Source of the DNA: Closterium sp. Naga37s-1
Lineage: Eukaryota; Streptophyta; Zygnematophyceae; Desmidiales; Closteriaceae
NCBI GenBank assembly: GCA_947471745.1
Contig: CANJKZ010000526.1
Coordinates: 310,001 to 374,000, forward strand
Direction of reading: 5' to 3'
DNA length: 64,000 bases
The number at the start of each line of letters is the position of its first letter. Position 1 is the first letter of the stretch. Below the pieces are notes generated by a model. The model saw only the letters and a list, made by a program, of their open reading frames with translations, did not search any database and had not been told where the DNA came from. The translations under genes were made by a program, and so were the position numbers. Below, one piece after another: positions 21,370-32,500 of the stretch.

Positions 21370-21841
21370 TGTTGGAGTATGAAGGGAATTACATTTAGCA
21401 TTTCCGTAGGCGCAGCAGTATCGCACCCGCCACTATCGAAGCAGCGCTAGTAGCAGTATCGGATCAGCCTGTATCAAGGGCTGGAAGGTCAACAGTCGCA
21501 AAGTCAACTGTCGCGACTGTTGACCATCTGGACCGACGATTGACTTACTATCGAGGAATGGCAACAGGCGTAACCGTACGTACCGGTTACATGCAGCGAC
21601 TCGGTAACAAGAAAGAAGTGCAATAGTCAGAGTCACTGTTGAAATGCCTGTAAAACAGTTGAATAAGGGAATGTACCCCTCAGAGTACATGGCTAGCTAG
21701 AAATATTTATTATGTGTGTAATCTTTGCTTTAATCAACTTGGTCATCTACATTCACTATGATCTGAGTTCCCACAACAAGACTTCCGCTAACAAAACTCT
21801 TCTAAGGCATTCCTATCCAATCCAAGGTCCTCACTCTAACA
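21370..21841 (+). repeat. Copia 5' LTR
   Basis: 472 bp, starting TGTTGGAG and ending CTAACA. It contains a near-perfect palindrome around GTCAACTGTCGCGACTGTTG and an AT-rich stretch near 21700 that may hold the promoter. It is 27 bp longer than the 3' LTR near position 21455. Confidence 0.93.
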
Positions 21842-21853
21842 TGGTATGAGAGC
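21842..21853 (+). promoter_or_regulatory. Copia primer-binding site
   Basis: TGGTATGAGAGC directly follows the 5' LTR. It is one base different from the TGGTATCAGAGC typical of plant Copia elements primed by initiator Met tRNA. Confidence 0.8.
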
Positions 21854-21934
21854 TAGTTTGGATTATAGGAACTGCTAAAGGGGCTTCAAAACAAGCTTCT
21901 TTCATAACTTCAAATTTACACCAATGACAACATT

Positions 21935-22990
21935 ATGCCAGGCGCAGATTGCGAAGAGGCTGGAGAAAACCCAGCACAACCTTCCACCAATGTCGCTTCT
22001 ACCACAACGACCGTGGATACAGCGCTCCTTGAGCAGCTGATCTCCCGCATCAGCGCCCTGGAAAGCCATCAGCCGATGAGCATTGACGGCTCCAGCTACG
22101 CTCGAAGACCTCCCGATCCCCATGGAGCTGGATCGAAACGATCCTTTACCTTCGACAACCGCGGAGCCCAAGGATCTGCACAAGCACAATAGGCACATTA
22201 CGAAGCAATGGCGTCAATACAGAGCAAGTTCCTATCAACATCGAAGCTCAGGACAACAAAACCCTTTGACGGTCAAGACTTCTACACCTGGAGCTTCGAA
22301 TTCGAGCTACTAGCTCAAGGCGCTCAGATCTGGATGTACTATGACGGATCGTATGCATTCCCGACCAACGGCTCACCTCAGGAGAAAACGCAGTACTACA
22401 ACGAGTCACTCCTGGCCTTCACCGTCTTGACTCGGAATCTGTCGCCCGAAGAGCAGTTGAGCATTCGCCCCTTCAAGAACGAGTGGGCACCCGCGCAACA
22501 GTCTGGGAACACCTGCGCACCTGCCACGTGGCAACAGACTCGGTGATGCTCAGTCGCCTGCTCAACCAGTTGAACAACGTCAAGATGTTCCCCGGCGAAA
22601 AGGCCGGACCATACATCAACCGCTGCAGGAACCTGAGAGATCAGTTCAGGAAAAGCGGCGGCAATTTCCCTGACGACATGTTCGTCACCATCATTCTCGC
22701 TGGATCAGTGCAAGTCACTCCTTCGTACTCAAGGGACCCTCAGTGAAACCGCTCTGTGCTCCACGCTCCTCTCCGAACAGAAGGAGATCGACCTGTACAA
22801 TGAAAGAGGCAACAAGAAGGAGAAGATTGCTTTCTACGCGCAAGCGCCATCGGACAAGAAAAGACTCTTCTGCAAGTACTGCAAGAAGACCGGGCATATA
22901 ATTCAAGACTGCTGGAAGCTGAATGGCAACAACAACAACAACCAGGAGGGTGCCGCTACTCACCAAGGAGGAACTCCAGCGCGCAACCAG
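21935..22990 (+). pseudogene. Copia gag, frameshifted
   Basis: The region is split over three reading frames. An N-terminal piece starts at 21935. The UBN2/gag-like part (FDGQDFYTWSFEFELLAQ) runs from 22208 and is shifted near 22480-22540 into LLNQLNNVKMFPGEKAGPY. A CCHC zinc knuckle (CKYCKKTGHIIQDC) lies at about 22871-22912. At least two frameshifts break the protein. It would form the element's capsid if intact. Confidence 0.85.
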
Positions 22991-23331
22991 ACAGTGTCAC
23001 CACCAGCCGTCGCCAGCACGTCTCAAGCTCCGTCGCGTGTTTCTGCGAACACAAACGACAAGGGCAAAAGCAAGGTCTTGACTTGCATGGTGCGTCGGGG
23101 ACCGCCTCGCCCAAACCGACACTACCGCTTCTTCCGCAGCTGGGAGGACATGTTCGCAGACCCGCCTCAGGAACGGCCCGAAGGATCGGTTAAGGACGAG
23201 GAAGAGAACGACCCGACGTACGACGAGCCGACAGTCGGACGAATGCAGTACGACTGGGAAGCACCGCTCCACCTGCACGCATCGCGTACGACGAAGAGGT
23301 ATGTTACTACGACAACAAAAGGGAACACGAC

Positions 23332-26300
23332 ATGGAACATCATATCACACCGAAGCTCGCAAATCTCGCCAAGGCAAAGAAGGAGGTTAACAAATGGTAC
23401 CTGGACAGTTGTTGCGACCAACACATTGTGGCTTCAAGCGTCTTCATCCTCAACAGTGAAGCGCTTTTCAACGAGGAGGAGATCACTGTCGTCAACAGCC
23501 AGACCATTTACGCCAGGAGCCGCGGTCAAATCCAACTGGAGTCACACGACACCGGCTACTTCATCCACATCAGCGACGTCCTCGTTCTACCCGAGCTCCA
23601 GTACAATCTCCTGTTCCTTGACCAGCTGATGAAGTGTGGAGTCGGCCTACAAACAACCGAAAACGAGCTTCACTTAATTTACTGTGGAATCTTCATCGGA
23701 AAAGCAACGAGCCTCGAAGGAGTGTTCGTGCTTGACTTTGAGTCACCCAACACTTCCTGCGACAATCAACACATCCTCGTTCTTGATCCACCCGGCCATC
23801 AGTCACCACCAAGGTGGAGCCATCCCAAAGAAACCGGCTATCAGCAACCCGGCCTTGATGGAACCTTCCGCGCTCTTGCTGTACCCGTCGCTTCGACCAC
23901 GAACCCTGCAGACACAGGACCACAGGCGGTGGAGGAAGGAGAAGAGACCACGTCAGAACCAACGGAGCCCGCTAACGAAGAAATCGGAGGGTTCGCACGA
24001 GGAATCTGGCCTCGCGTACAGCAACCTACCGGTTGGAACACCACCGAGGGCTGGGACGCTGTGGACACTCATTGGGTCACAGAGAACACCGCGCTAGGAG
24101 AAGCCATTGCAGCTGAAGGCAGACGGGGAACTATCGCCGAAGGACCTGCGGCAGAGGAAGCGAAAGCAGCAGAAGAACCAGAGATTACTGATGAGGCACC
24201 AGAAGCAGAGGAGGAAGAATCGCTAACGGATTACGGACCTCACCTAATTCCCATCACAGCGGACGGCAGGGACTACCTCCGCCTCGAGACAAGGGGAGTG
24301 GCGATCGGCGACACCGACTTCGAGGAGGGAGAAGTCACGCAACCTGAGGATCGTCGCCCACGAACCTCGCCCCCGCCTCTTGAAAGGCCACTAGAGCTGC
24401 CGGTGACAATTGACACCACCACCATCGGTGACACCAATGGGACGTACCACGGCGCGACAATCCAAACAGCGGCAGTTCGAGTCACCGTGCCCGACAAAGC
24501 TGCGAAACAAATTGGGAAGGAAACCGCAGAAACTATATTAGCACGGGAGAAAGAGCTCTACGCACGCACAAAGGGATATCGGGCCAACGGAGACATCTGG
24601 CATCAACGCTTCGGACACCCATCAATTAAAGTGCTCAACAACTGCATCAACGCAAACGTTTTTGCGGCACACGCACTTTTGCTACCAGATGGAAAACTAC
24701 TCAAGCCTAGAACCGACTTACCCAATTGCATCGTCTGCCCGGCAGCCGCGCTACGTCACACACCCTTCGCCGAAAAGATCCCTGGAGCTGAACGCTACAA
24801 GCCGCTGGAGAAGGTTTACAACGATTTTTTGGTACTCACGGCGAAAGGAGTTGGAGGGGAGCAGTATACACTTACCTTCATCGACGCCGGCACACGCTTC
24901 ATTTGGGCCGTAAACGTCAGCAACCGCTATCTCGCCTACCAGTGCTTTGAAGTCTGGGTAAGCATGGCGGAAACCCAGAGCGACAGACAGGAGCTAAAGG
25001 CATTTCAGACGGACGGAGCTCTGGATTACCAAACGGACGACTTCAAAACCCTCTGCAAGCAGAAGGGAATCAAGAGGATGATTTCCCTTCCCTACGCTCA
25101 CGAACAGCAGGGATTGGCCGAGCGAACCAACAGAAGCCTCGCGACAAAAATGCGAGACCTCATGAAGCAATCAGCTGTGCCAACCAAATACTGGCCCTTC
25201 GCGATGGCGCATGCAGTTCGGCTGCACAACATGCTCTCCTCGAAGGCACTGCCCAACAACAGCTCACCCTTCAAGGAGTGGACCGGAAAGCACCCTGACG
25301 CACGCATGCTGCGGGTTTTCGGGTGAATGGTACAGTACCGCCCCCACACTGCCCGGACCGGAAATTTTGAAGATCGCGCCCTCTGGGCCATTCACCTCGG
25401 AATCGAATCCGAATACCACGCTTGGATGATCCTGGACTTCGCCACCCACCAGCTCACGTGTTCACGTGACTGCATCTTCTACGAAAGGCTGACCCTGCCA
25501 CTGTACCGCTAGCACCGCACTGCACAAAACACACCAGACAATATGTTCAGGGACAGCACAGCTATGCCAATGACGAGGACGACGTCGACGTGGAAGGCGA
25601 ACAGCCAGACGAGACAACAGAGGATGAGGCACCTTTCGTCCCCGTTATGGAGCAGTTTGCCACACCCACATTTTCACCAACGGAACTCGATCCACATGAA
25701 GCAGTACAAGCACAGCACGACTATGCAAGTGCAGAAATGGACTCACCCATGGACGAAGATCCAGCTCGGAATTCTTCTCACGACAGCATTCGCGACATCC
25801 CTGGCGACGACGACGACGTGGTTGAAGTAACCAACGCCGCTGAATCCAACCTCACATGCCTTCGCATCCTTGGACTCGCCGTCGCCGTTCGGGGTAACCA
25901 GCAACTGGTCGAGCCCACCACCGTTCGTCTGGCTTTCAGCGGGCCCGATGCTGAGAAGTGGAGAGCCGGCATGGCCGCAGAAGTCGCTGCACTCCAGCGA
26001 TGTGGCACCTGGAAACTGGTACCACGACGACACGCAAAGGGGAGGAAAATTCTCACTGGAAAATGGGTTTTCAGGATCAAGACTCTCGCGGACGGGACTG
26101 TCGACAAATACAAGGCACGTTGGGTGGTCCGCGGATTCGAGCAGACACAGTTTGTGGACTACGACCAGACATTCGCACCTGTCGGCCGCCATACCTCTGT
26201 GCGGATTCTCCTCTACATTGCTACCGTGAAGCAGCGCCCCCTCCGCAAGATCGACGTCTCCAACCCATTCCTCTATGCGATCGTCGACGCCATCATCTAC

Positions 26301-27485
26301 GTCGAACAGCCGCACGCCTTCGAGGAGGACGGTGACGCCGTCTGCCTCCTCCAAAAATCCCTGTACGGCATCAAGCAGGCGCCACGCCTGTGGCAGCAGT
26401 ACCTTCACACCGTGCTCATCGAGCTCGGTTTCCAGCAGCTCCCTCACGATCAGGGGATGTACCGCCTTGAATCCCGTGGCCACTTCATCTTGCTCGTCGC
26501 CTACGTGGACGATCTTCTCTACACCGGAGACGACGCGGAGCTGCTCGATCGCTTCGAACACGACATCCAGGAAAAGCTGGAAGTGACCATCGACCATGAG
26601 GTCACTCAATTCCTCGGCCTCAACGTCACCCAGACCGCCGACACGATCCACCTCTCTGCCGCGAAGTACGCCGAAGCCCTCACTAAGAAATTCGGCATCG
26701 CTCCAGTCACCGTCACTACCCCATTTCGCACTCCTCTGCCTAACCACGAGCCCGACACTACCCCGCTCTCCCCAGCCGATCACCGCCTCTACCAGCAGCA
26801 GCTCGGGTGCCTATTGTTCGCTGCCGTCACATGCCGCCCGGACTTATCCTACATCGCCAGCCAGCTCGCCCAGTACCTGCGTCGACCTGAAGGGGAGAAC
26901 ATGGCAGACCTGCACGGCGCCTTACAGTACTTTATCTCCACGTCCGATGTCGGCCTCACCTACACCGCGAACCTAACGGCGACCTTACAACTCACTGGCT
27001 ACGTAGATGCGGATCACGCTGGGGACGCAGATAACAGGAGGTTCCGCACAGGCTTCATTTTCAAACTTGAGCCTGCCGGAACCATCTCCTGGAACTCACA
27101 GAAGCAGAAGCTCATCGCCCTTTCGTCAGCAGAAGCGGAATTCATCGCAGCAAGCGCAGCAGTTCGCGAATGACTCTACCTCACGGAGCTCCTACAGGTA
27201 ACGAAGACGGCGATGAACGGGTCCTTCAAGTTACTCTGCGACAACCAGAGTGCGATCAAAATCGCAAACAAGCCGGGCTTCGTCAACCGCACGAAACACA
27301 TCGCCCTGCATTACTTCTTCGTCAATGACGAAATTGACAAAGAGAAGGTCCAGCTCACCTACTGCCCAACTGGCGAGATGGCAACTGATTTTCTGACGAA
27401 GAAACTGCCACGTCAGAAGTTCCAGTACTGCTCGGACCTGTGCGGAGTCGTCCGAAAGAGCCACGTGGCGCACCTCCAGGAATGA
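23332..27485 (+). pseudogene. Copia pol (protease, integrase, RT, RNase H) with in-frame stops
   Basis: Protease motif WYLDSCCDQH at about 23395, pre-integrase WHQRFGHPS at 24598, integrase core to 25323, reverse transcriptase (KARWVVRGFEQ, YGIKQAPRLW, YVDDLLY at about 26500), and RNase H (YVDADHAGD, SSAEAEFIA). Stops interrupt it at 25324 (TGA after RVFG, where family members have Cys), 25510 (TAG) and 27171 (TGA, where an aromatic residue is usual). An acidic stretch of about 250 residues (23780-24560) separates protease from pre-integrase, which is longer than usual for Copia. Confidence 0.93.
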
Positions 27486-27492
27486 AGGGGAG
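27484..27492 (+). promoter_or_regulatory. Copia polypurine tract
   Basis: GAAGGGGAG lies immediately before the 3' LTR, the expected primer site for plus-strand synthesis. Confidence 0.75.
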
Positions 27493-27937
27493 TGTTGGAG
27501 TATGAAGGGAATTACATTTAGCATTCCCGTAGGTGCAGCAGTATCGCACCCGCCACTATCGAAGTAGTATCAAGAGCTGGAAGGTCGATAATCACAAAGT
27601 CAACTGTCGCGACTGTTGACCATCTGGACCGACGATTGACTTACTATCGAGGAATGGCAATAGGCGTAACCGTACGTACCGGTTACATGCAGCGACCCGG
27701 TAACAATAAAGAAGTGCAATAGTCAGAGTCACTGTTGAAATGTCTGTAAAACAGTTGAATAAGGGAATGTACCCCTCAGAGTACATGGCTAGCTAGAACT
27801 ATTTATTATGTGTGTAATCTTTGCTTTAATCAACTTGGTCATCTACATTCACTATGATCTGAGTTCCCACAACAAGACTTCCGCTACCAAAATTCTTCTA
27901 AGGCATTCCTATCCTATCCAAGGTCCTCACTTGAACA
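27493..27937 (+). repeat. Copia 3' LTR
   Basis: 445 bp, TGTTGGAG...TTGAACA, colinear with the 5' LTR apart from the 27-bp indel and scattered substitutions. Confidence 0.93.
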
Positions 27938-27942
27938 CTAAG
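27938..27942. repeat. Target-site duplication CTAAG, right
   Basis: Five bases directly after the 3' LTR match 21365-21369. Confidence 0.9.
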
Positions 27943-29513
27943 GATTTTGAACCCCTCCTTTCAAATGTATACCGGAGCTTTAAAATAGCGGGTCATTGAT
28001 GGTTTGGGGAATGGGTGTGGAAGGATCCCGAGAGAGTAGAAGGGCCTAGAAGTGAGGCGCCCGAAACAGGACCAAGTAGGAAAATTCTTGGACTCCTTGA
28101 AACCTCACCAGGGGGGTTTGAGCGCCCAGGAAAGCCCTACCCAGTATTTCCCAGACCTGCTGCAACGTACCTACTTTAATTTGTAAATAGTACCAATAAT
28201 ACATTGCAATTTCGTTCATGATAGGGAGATTGCTCTATCAATGTACGCCCAGACCAAATATGTCCCTCACTCCGCCGAATTACACCCTCTTTCGCGCTAG
28301 TAGAGCATCTGGTTGCAGAACATACACGGGTTGTAGAACGTCACCACGTTCAGAATGGTCTTGTCACCAACTGTACAAGCACAATGCGACGAATGCAGTT
28401 AGGTGAGGTGATGCACGTTACAAACAAATGTGTCCGCGTTTTCATTTGGTTGGGTAAGGTATACAGCGATAACGGAAATTTTACACCCTTGAGCCAGTTT
28501 GTCACGTGGTTCAGCTTTCCCCCCCAGATTGCTAGGAACATTTTATGGCACCTGACCGCACGAGACAAGTACTGTAGCAACGAGTCGCGCTAGGTGAAAA
28601 GGTTGAGAAAGTGGGTGTACAGACAGAACTTATCGATTGGAAGCACTGTTGTGGCAGTCAGGTACTGTACAACACTGTGTGAATTGACCACTGTACACGC
28701 TGTACTCTCTGGAGTTTCCGGACACCACCGAAAAATGGCATCGCATCCCATAACATCCCATCCATCTGAATGCTTGTGGTTTACGCCAGGTCCAAATGAA
28801 GTACAGTATTCCCTCATGTTAACTTTCCCGGCCGCCGAACGTCAGAACGACAGTCGCGCTTGACTGTTACGGAACCAAAAAATGAACATTGTCTGGCGCG
28901 CATACTTATACCACAATGCAATTGGGCTGAGAACCCTAAACTTTTATCGGATCCCTCCCAGTGTGGTTTCGACCGTCTTATGGGAGCGGGTGGCCGTTGA
29001 AAACTGTCGCATGAACGTTCGATGCAAACGCATGTGAGTGGTTGCACCAAATCTTTATATATTTTCCGCTCTAATCGACTCCCGTCGCATGGCACGTGTG
29101 GTGGGTGTGACCCATATCAATTCTGCCACGCTGGACCAATGGTGCTGCACCCCCATTCGGCCCCATCTCAGGAAGGCGACCTAAGCCATAACCGGATCGC
29201 CTCCAACCACGTTTCTAATTTTAGTTGTGCTGCTCGCCTTCGCCGTCTCCTCCCCCTTCCATACTTGCCTAAGACCAAGAAAAAAATAGCACCAGAGCAC
29301 TCGTAAGGTACAACACAACACATGTACGGGCAGCAGGGAACCCTTGCAGCAGAAGCTCTTCCACATTCTCAAAGCTTTTGTGTTTCTTTGACCAGGTGAA
29401 CCGCCGCGACCAGCAGGAAAGTACGTCACGCTTCTTTCGTTGCCCTTAGACATGGTCGTAATTTATAAATATTTCCAGCAGCTCCTGTTTCTCGTCTCTC
29501 ACTGTTAGCGGGG
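27943..29513. other. Upstream region of copy C, partly conserved upstream of copy D
   Basis: No gene recognised. Several blocks (about 28055-28140, 28735-28800, 29190-29460) match the region upstream of copy D (51050-51150, 51480-51545, 51555-51830) in the same order, for example GCATCGCATCCC, CTCCAACC.CGTTTCT and CAGCAGGGAA. The promoter was therefore duplicated with the gene. A TATA-like AATTTATAAATATTT occurs at about 29460. Confidence 0.7.
29416..29431. promoter_or_regulatory. Conserved TACGTCA (bZIP/CRE-like) element upstream of copy C
   Basis: GAAAGTACGTCACGC is identical at matching distance upstream of copy D (51783-51797), about 85 bases before both start codons, in otherwise diverged sequence. 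TGACGTA cores are bound by bZIP factors. This is a candidate regulatory site by conservation only. Confidence 0.45.
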
Positions 29514-32500
29514 ATGGCGGAGGCGGTCGCGGTACTTCGCGCGAAGAAGCAGGCGGAGGAGGAGGCGGGTGGCGAGGCGTCGTTTTCGCGGTCGAAGAGT
29601 TTGCTGGATGATCATTTCGAGGAGTACCAGGCGGCGAACTATCGCATGTGGGTTCGATCCAAGTCCGACCAACCATCCAAGTGAGCCCATGTCCATGCTT
29701 GCTTACGTGTGACCGTTATTGCTTGCTTTGAACAGGCTTTAAAATGCGATAATTTTCTCTTTCCACGAAACGCACGGACTTTGCTAGTAATCCATTTTCC
29801 CTTTCCGCTCTGTCCATCCCCAACCCTCCCCTCCCCCACACTCCCCCACTCCTTCACCGTGCTTTTGGTTCGAAGACGCAAGCCGGGACCTCGCAGCCCC
29901 AAGAAGCACAACTTAGATTTCCTTGGCAGCGACGGCAGGTTCAATCCGCTAAATGCGGAGCTCATGGCGCGTCTCGCGTCAAGCTCGTCGGCCAATCCGT
30001 CCATCCCCGTGGACCAAGATGAGAGGGCGCAAGGATACGGCGGCGACGAGGACTACGGGGGGATTTGTGCGGAGAGCGGAGCGGAGAGGTTGGCGGAGGA
30101 AGGGAGAGCTGGCGGAGAGGGTTCGGGGCCTGAGGGAGCGCGGGACAGCAGCGTCAACAGCAGCAGCGCAAGCAGTCACGAGAGCGCGGGGGGCGACGAG
30201 AGGGGCCTGCGCCGTTTCCTGCGACATTGCCGCCCGAGGGGCAGGCGGGAAAGCGCCACGCGCACCGACGATAACTGCGCGGAGGGCGGAGAGGGAGGAG
30301 AGGGTGGAGAGGGCGGAGAGGAGAAGGCTACAGTGGCGGGGGGTCCGCTGAAGCGCAGCTTGACGGCGGATGCGACGGGGGAGACGATGGCGCGGAGTGT
30401 GGGCTCGTTGAAGGGCGTGGCGGGCGACTGCCTGGCGCGGTCGTCGAGCGACGTGCTGCGCGACGCGGAGATGGACGAGATGGACAAGGAGGTGCTGCAA
30501 GGTGCGCCGCCCCGCTTCGCGTTGCTCTCTGCCGCTCCACATTGGCCGTTCCGCATGAAGCGTTCGCGCGCGTGGTGGGGCTGCAGCAGCGCGTGCAGCA
30601 CTATCGTTGCTGCACTCATCCATCTCAATACCTCAACGCCCCCTTCTGCATTCCACACCCTCTCCCCTTCCATTCCCCCATCACCGTCTCCCACCCTCGG
30701 CGCGAGGCAGAGGCGTTGGTGCGCGTGGTGGGGCTGCAAAAGGTTCCCATTCTGTGTATTCCTCCTCCCCCCCCCACCTTGCATGCGGCTGGTGGCAGAG
30801 GCGTTCGCGCGCGTGGTGGGGCTGCAGCAGCGCGTGCAGCACTACCGCGACCTGGGCGGGTTCGTGGTGCTCATGGCGCTCTTCATCACCATCCTCTACC
30901 TCCAGGCCGACTCCTCCAGAAGCTACGAAATCACCGCCGCGCATGCCGTGCTCTTCCCCCCCGTACTGTCTCCCCTTACCCACTCTGTCCTCTTCCCCCC
31001 CGTACGGTCTCCCCTTACTCACTCTGTCCTCGTCCTCCCCCGTATGCTCTGCCCCTACCCTCTAGCGTGCTCTTTCCCTCCCCCTTACCCCACTCCGTGC
31101 TCTTCCTCTTCCTTATGCCTCCCCGCTAACCCTCTCGTGCTCGTCCCCCCTCGTATGCTCCCCCCTACCCCCTGTACTCCCCCACGCCTTCCTCCTCCCC
31201 TCCGTGCTCTACCCGTCTGTGTGCTCTACTTCCGCCGTGCTCTTCCCCCCCAATGCATGTTTGTCCGCACATGGATGTTTGTGCCAGCAAGCATGTTCGT
31301 GCGCGCATGCATGTTCGTGCGCGCATGCATGCTCATGCGGGCATGCATGTTCGTGCGCGCATGCATGTTCGTGCGGGCATGCATGTTCGTGCGCGCATGC
31401 ATGTTCGTGCGCGCATGCATGTTCATGCGGGCATGCATGTTCGTGCGCGCGTGCATGTTCGTGCGTGTCATCACTGTCACCGCGCCCTCCGCGCACCCTC
31501 CGCCCTGCTTGTGTCTCTCCCCTTCCGAGAGCAGGGCATGAGTCAGGACTCGTCCAACACCTTCGATAGCCCGGATGACTTTTACAATTGGCTCAACACC
31601 AGCATCGTGCAGGTGCGCCCCCTGCCCTCTAGCTTCATCCCTGCCTCATCGCTCCTTGAGCACTTGGTGCGTGTTTCTTCCCACATACCCACGCCTACCT
31701 TCCTCCCACCCACGCGGCATCACAGCTCTCTCCCTTGTCTGCGTGAAAGCTCAGTGATCGCACACTCATTGGTCCGTACGATCCTCACTCGCCCTTCCAC
31801 TCCCACAACGCCCTTTGCAGACTCTGTGGGCGGATCTCAGATGTGGCGACGGCTCGTGCCACCGCCCCTTCCAGTTCCCCGCGTTTGGCCGCTTTGGCTG
31901 TGAGGCGGACTGCGGCACGTTCCCCAACCTCACTTCCATCGTTGTCAGACTCTCCTCGCACCTCGACACCCAACAGGCTGCAGACGAATCTTCCTGGAAC
32001 CTCTGCATGGTCAACCCGGTCTCCCTCTGCTGGTATGTTCTCCCTCCTGCCATCACAAAGAATGCCTGTTTTTTTTACGCGGGTAGTTTTGGGTTTCGGA
32101 TGTTTGGTTCGAGTAGTTCTGCTGGTTCTTCATCCAACCTATGGCAAAAACGGGTCGGCTGTCGTAAACTGTGTTAAACTTTAAGTTGTAGGGGAGAACT
32201 ACTTCGGTTTAACCCCGGCTGTCAGTCGTAACCCGCCTACCCAATTGTTTACACGCCTCGCTCGGTATCGAGGTAGGAATATCCACTCCCAGATGCGTAC
32301 GTGTGAACTCCCTTCTGGGAGGCTGGCAGAACTCGCCAGCACAGGGGATTGATCCCAGGACCTCATCTTTCGGAAGTGACATAGCTAACTAGTTGGGCCA
32401 CTTCAGGATTTGCTGAAAACTGTGTGTTGAGAAGGGTCGATTCAAGACCAGTCTTTGTATAATACTATGTAGTTGGGGATACTTTCTTACGTCTTCGTCT

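Larger units (their letters stand above)
21370..27937 (+). mobile_element. Full-length, decayed Ty1/Copia LTR retrotransposon
   Basis: The 6,568-bp element has two LTRs (TG...CA ends), a tRNA-iMet-like primer-binding site, a polypurine tract, and perfect 5-bp target duplications CTAAG at 21365-21369 and 27938-27942. Gene order is gag, protease, integrase, reverse transcriptase, RNase H, which defines Copia. The reading frame is broken by frameshifts and in-frame stops, so the copy is not autonomous. LTRs differ at roughly fifteen sites plus a 27-bp indel, indicating a moderately recent insertion between copies B and C. Confidence 0.95.

Noticed and set aside
25324..27173. TGA stops at conserved Copia positions suggesting stop-codon reassignment
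   Set aside because: The host polycystin genes end in TGA, and the element also has TAG and frameshifts. Simple decay explains it.
31204..31569. Cys/His-rich ORFs in the 18-bp minisatellite ([16 protein letters not shown] repeats)
   Set aside because: Open frames created by a repeat with an 18-bp period, in an intron, without splice support.
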